From Candidatus Rokuibacteriota bacterium (GTDB taxonomy: Bacteria > Methylomirabilota > Methylomirabilia > Rokubacteriales > CSP1-6), in the NCBI GenBank assembly GCA_003221595.1, contig QHSM01000397.1, positions 1 to 6,634 on the forward strand: a stretch of DNA of 6,634 bases. The letters are read 5' to 3'. The translations under genes were made by a program, and so were the position numbers. The first letter of the stretch is position 1. Every line of letters begins with the position of its first letter. Of this stretch, positions 5,501 to 6,634 are shown in pieces. The notes beneath the pieces were generated by a model that did no database searches, was not told where the DNA came from, and saw only the letters and a program-made list of their open reading frames with translations.

Positions 5501-5509
5501 AGGATACCA
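5501..5509 (-). promoter_or_regulatory. Extended -10 promoter candidate for the NIPSNAP-LLM-hydrolase unit
   Basis: On the minus strand this is TGGTATCCT, an extended -10 (TGn followed by a box matching 4 of 6 bases). It would start transcripts near 5494 and leave a leader of about 35 nt before the ATG at 5459. No convincing -35 is seen, as is usual for extended -10 promoters. It overlaps one arm of the inverted repeat at 5507-5530. Confidence 0.35.
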
Positions 5510-5530
5510 CCGCCGGGCCGAGAGCGGTGG
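5507..5530. repeat. Inverted repeat in the NIPSNAP/binding-protein divergent region
   Basis: CCACCGC (5507-5513) and GCGGTGG (5524-5530) are perfect 7-bp arms around a 10-bp spacer. The arm centres lie 17 bp apart, which is compatible with binding of a dimeric regulator. It overlaps the proposed -10 of the NIPSNAP unit, so an operator is the natural reading; a short RNA hairpin is the alternative. Confidence 0.4.
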
Positions 5531-5541
5531 CCCCGGGCCGA
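5513..5541. repeat. 9-bp direct repeat with 20-bp period
   Basis: CCGGGCCGA occurs at 5513-5521 and again at 5533-5541, two helical turns apart, interleaved with the inverted repeat at 5507-5530. Together they make this divergent region unusually repeat-structured for its length. A regulator binding site is possible; chance recurrence of GC-rich words cannot be excluded. Confidence 0.35.
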
Positions 5542-5550
5542 CGGCTGGCT

Positions 5551-5556
5551 TATGCT
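5551..5556 (+). promoter_or_regulatory. Possible -10 box for the Tat-exported binding protein
   Basis: TATGCT (4 of 6 consensus bases) lies 46 nt before the ATG at 5603. The sequence 17 bp upstream (TGGCCC at 5528-5533) is a poor -35, so an activator or alternative sigma factor would be needed. Low confidence. Confidence 0.22.
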
Positions 5557-5586
5557 ACGTCGGGCGAGACCATCGCCCCAAACTGC

Positions 5587-5600
5587 AAAAGGAGATCTCC
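5587..5600 (+). promoter_or_regulatory. Ribosome binding site of the Tat-exported binding protein, inside a 10-bp palindrome
   Basis: AAAAGGAGAT (5587-5596) has its GGAG core 8 nt before the ATG at 5603. The core belongs to the perfect 10-bp palindrome GGAGATCTCC (5591-5600), so the site could be weakly self-paired (GGA with TCC around GATC). It decides the start of the gene. Confidence 0.7.
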
Positions 5601-5602
5601 GC

Positions 5603-6634
5603 ATGACCGAGCACAATGCCCTGACCCGGCGCGGGTTTCTGAAGGCCGGTGCGCTCGCCGCCGCGGCACCCCTCGTGGCCGACGTGCCGTTCGTCTCGGC
5701 CCAGAGCCCGATGCGCGGGAGCAAGATGCTGGACTTCTACACCGGCGCGGACATCAACAAGGCCGAGGCCGAGGGCGAGGTCGTCTACTACGGCCACGAC
5801 AGCGAGCCCGCGATCGCCACACTGCTCGAGGCGTTTCGGAAGGATTTCCCGAAGATCAAAACCAGCTACGTGCGGCTGCAGACCGGCTCGCTCTACGCGA
5901 AGATCACCGCGGAGCGGTCGGCCGGGCGCTTCGGCGTCGACGTCCTGCAGCTCTCCGACATCTCCCCGGCCATCGACTTCCAGAAGAAGGGCGGCTGGGA
6001 GCAGTACCTGTCGCCCGAGTACGCGGCGTACAAGCCGGAATACCAGTCGACCCCGCCCGGCTACTACGGCGTGCCCGGCGTCGGATTCTCCGGCATCTCG
6101 TACAACCGGACCAAGGTGAAACCCGAGCAGGCGCCCAAGACGTGGAAGGACATCAACAACCCGGCCTTCAAGGACGGCATCAGCGCCAAGCTCGCCACCT
6201 CGGGCATGCAGCACGCGCAGTGGTACATCCTGCGCAAGATGTTCGGCAACGACTTCTGGCAGGAGTTCGCCAAGCAGCGGCCGAAGGGCTTCGACGCGCG
6301 CGCCCAGCTCTTCGATCGGCTGGCCAAGGGCGAGGACCGGATCTGCGCGCTGGCCGAGTACGCGGGCTACACGCTCTACCAGGAGAAGGGCGCCGAGATC
6401 GACTTCGTGGCGCCGCCCGAAGGGATGCCGGCCATCGCCATCTACATCGGGGTCGTCACCAAGGCGCCGCATCCGGAAGCGGCCAAGCTCTTCGTGGACT
6501 GGGCGCTGGCTCGTCGCGGCCAGCTCGTCTATCAGAATCAGAAGATCCTTCTCTACGGCTCGCTTCGTCCCGACGCCGGCCCGATGCCCACGGGCAAGCG
6601 GCTCGCCGACTTCAAGCTGCTCTTTCCCACAGAC
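5603..6634 (+). CDS. Tat-exported ABC transporter substrate-binding protein, family 1 (Fe3+/thiamine/spermidine type), cut by right window edge
   Basis: At least 344 residues with no stop before the window ends. The N-terminus carries a twin-arginine export signal, TRRGFLK (8-14), followed by an alanine-rich hydrophobic stretch and VSA (31-33), fitting cleavage before Gln34. The mature protein follows the family 1 pattern: GEVVYYG (58-64), EAFRKDFPKIKTSYVRLQTG (76-95), GVDVLQLSD (111-119) and SPAIDFQKKGGW (121-132). YYGVPGVGFSGISYNRTKV (154-172), PKTWKDINNPAFKDGISAK (178-196) and the C-terminal PPEGMPAIAIYIGVVTKAPHPEAAKLFVDW (271-300) complete it. Relatives capture ferric iron, thiamine, polyamines or other small solutes in the periplasm for an ABC importer. 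No ligand residues can be assigned here; an organic ligand is as likely as iron given the neighbours. Tat export suggests folding before export. Permease and ATPase genes probably follow to the right. The start ATG is fixed by AAAAGGAGAT upstream and the signal at once after it. Confidence 0.93.
   Translation, partial: MTEHNALTRRGFLKAGALAAAAPLVADVPFVSAQSPMRGSKMLDFYTGADINKAEAEGEVVYYGHDSEPAIATLLEAFRKDFPKIKTSYVRLQTGSLYAKITAERSAGRFGVDVLQLSDISPAIDFQKKGGWEQYLSPEYAAYKPEYQSTPPGYYGVPGVGFSGISYNRTKVKPEQAPKTWKDINNPAFKDGISAKLATSGMQHAQWYILRKMFGNDFWQEFAKQRPKGFDARAQLFDRLAKGEDRICALAEYAGYTLYQEKGAEIDFVAPPEGMPAIAIYIGVVTKAPHPEAAKLFVDWALARRGQLVYQNQKILLYGSLRPDAGPMPTGKRLADFKLLFPTD

Noticed and set aside
5555..6472. 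305-codon minus-strand open frame opposite the Tat-exported binding protein
   Set aside because: The plus strand encodes a clear Tat signal and family 1 binding-protein motifs; the antisense frame shows only Leu/Arg/Gly/Val-rich composition.
1..6634. CRISPR array, insertion sequence, integrase, toxin-antitoxin, phage or tRNA attachment signals
   Set aside because: No regularly spaced repeats, transposase or recombinase motifs, terminal inverted repeats or tRNA-like sequence were seen on either strand; composition looks even across the window.

Overview
This is a compact, high-GC stretch of bacterial chromosome. Codon third positions are mostly G or C in every gene. It holds six complete protein genes and two genes cut by the window edges. 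The mix is extracytoplasmic solute-binding proteins, LLM-class (luciferase-like) oxidoreductases, a NIPSNAP protein, a carboxymuconolactone-decarboxylase-like protein and a DinB-like protein. Such mixes are common in GC-rich soil and subsurface bacteria such as Candidatus Rokubacteria and some Proteobacteria or Actinobacteria. The taxonomic guess rests on gene content and base composition only. There is no rRNA, tRNA, CRISPR array, insertion sequence or other mobile-element signal.

Layout, left to right. (1) Positions 1-456, minus strand: N-terminal part of a family 5 (peptide/nickel/opine type) ABC transporter substrate-binding protein, running off the left edge. (2) Positions 457-715: the longest gap (259 bp), holding a perfect 7-bp-stem hairpin, a second smaller hairpin and a weak promoter candidate for gene 1. 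(3) Positions 716-2133, minus strand: a two-gene unit, a carboxymuconolactone-decarboxylase-family protein followed 14 nt later by an LLM-class, probably F420-dependent, oxidoreductase. (4) Positions 2229-2834, plus strand: a DinB-like putative metal-dependent protein, divergent from unit 3. (5) Positions 2846-5459, minus strand: a three-gene unit, tandem-domain NIPSNAP protein, then a second LLM-class flavin oxidoreductase, then an alpha/beta hydrolase, with 19-24 nt gaps. It converges on the DinB gene, and an 8-bp-stem hairpin contains both stop codons. (6) Positions 5603-6634, plus strand: a Tat-exported family 1 (Fe3+/thiamine/spermidine type) substrate-binding protein, running off the right edge and divergent from unit 5.

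How the parts may work together (inference): two uptake binding proteins flank two small operons. These encode two unlike LLM oxidoreductases, an alpha/beta hydrolase with an intact catalytic triad, a NIPSNAP protein (ferredoxin-like alpha-beta barrel family) and a CMD-like protein without the AhpD cysteines. This suggests uptake followed by oxidative and hydrolytic breakdown of some organic compound, possibly aromatic or heterocyclic. The substrate cannot be read from the sequence, and no defence, CRISPR or mobile system is visible. The most unusual non-coding structures are the stop-codon hairpin at 2831-2849 and the overlapping inverted and direct repeats in the divergent region at 5501-5541.
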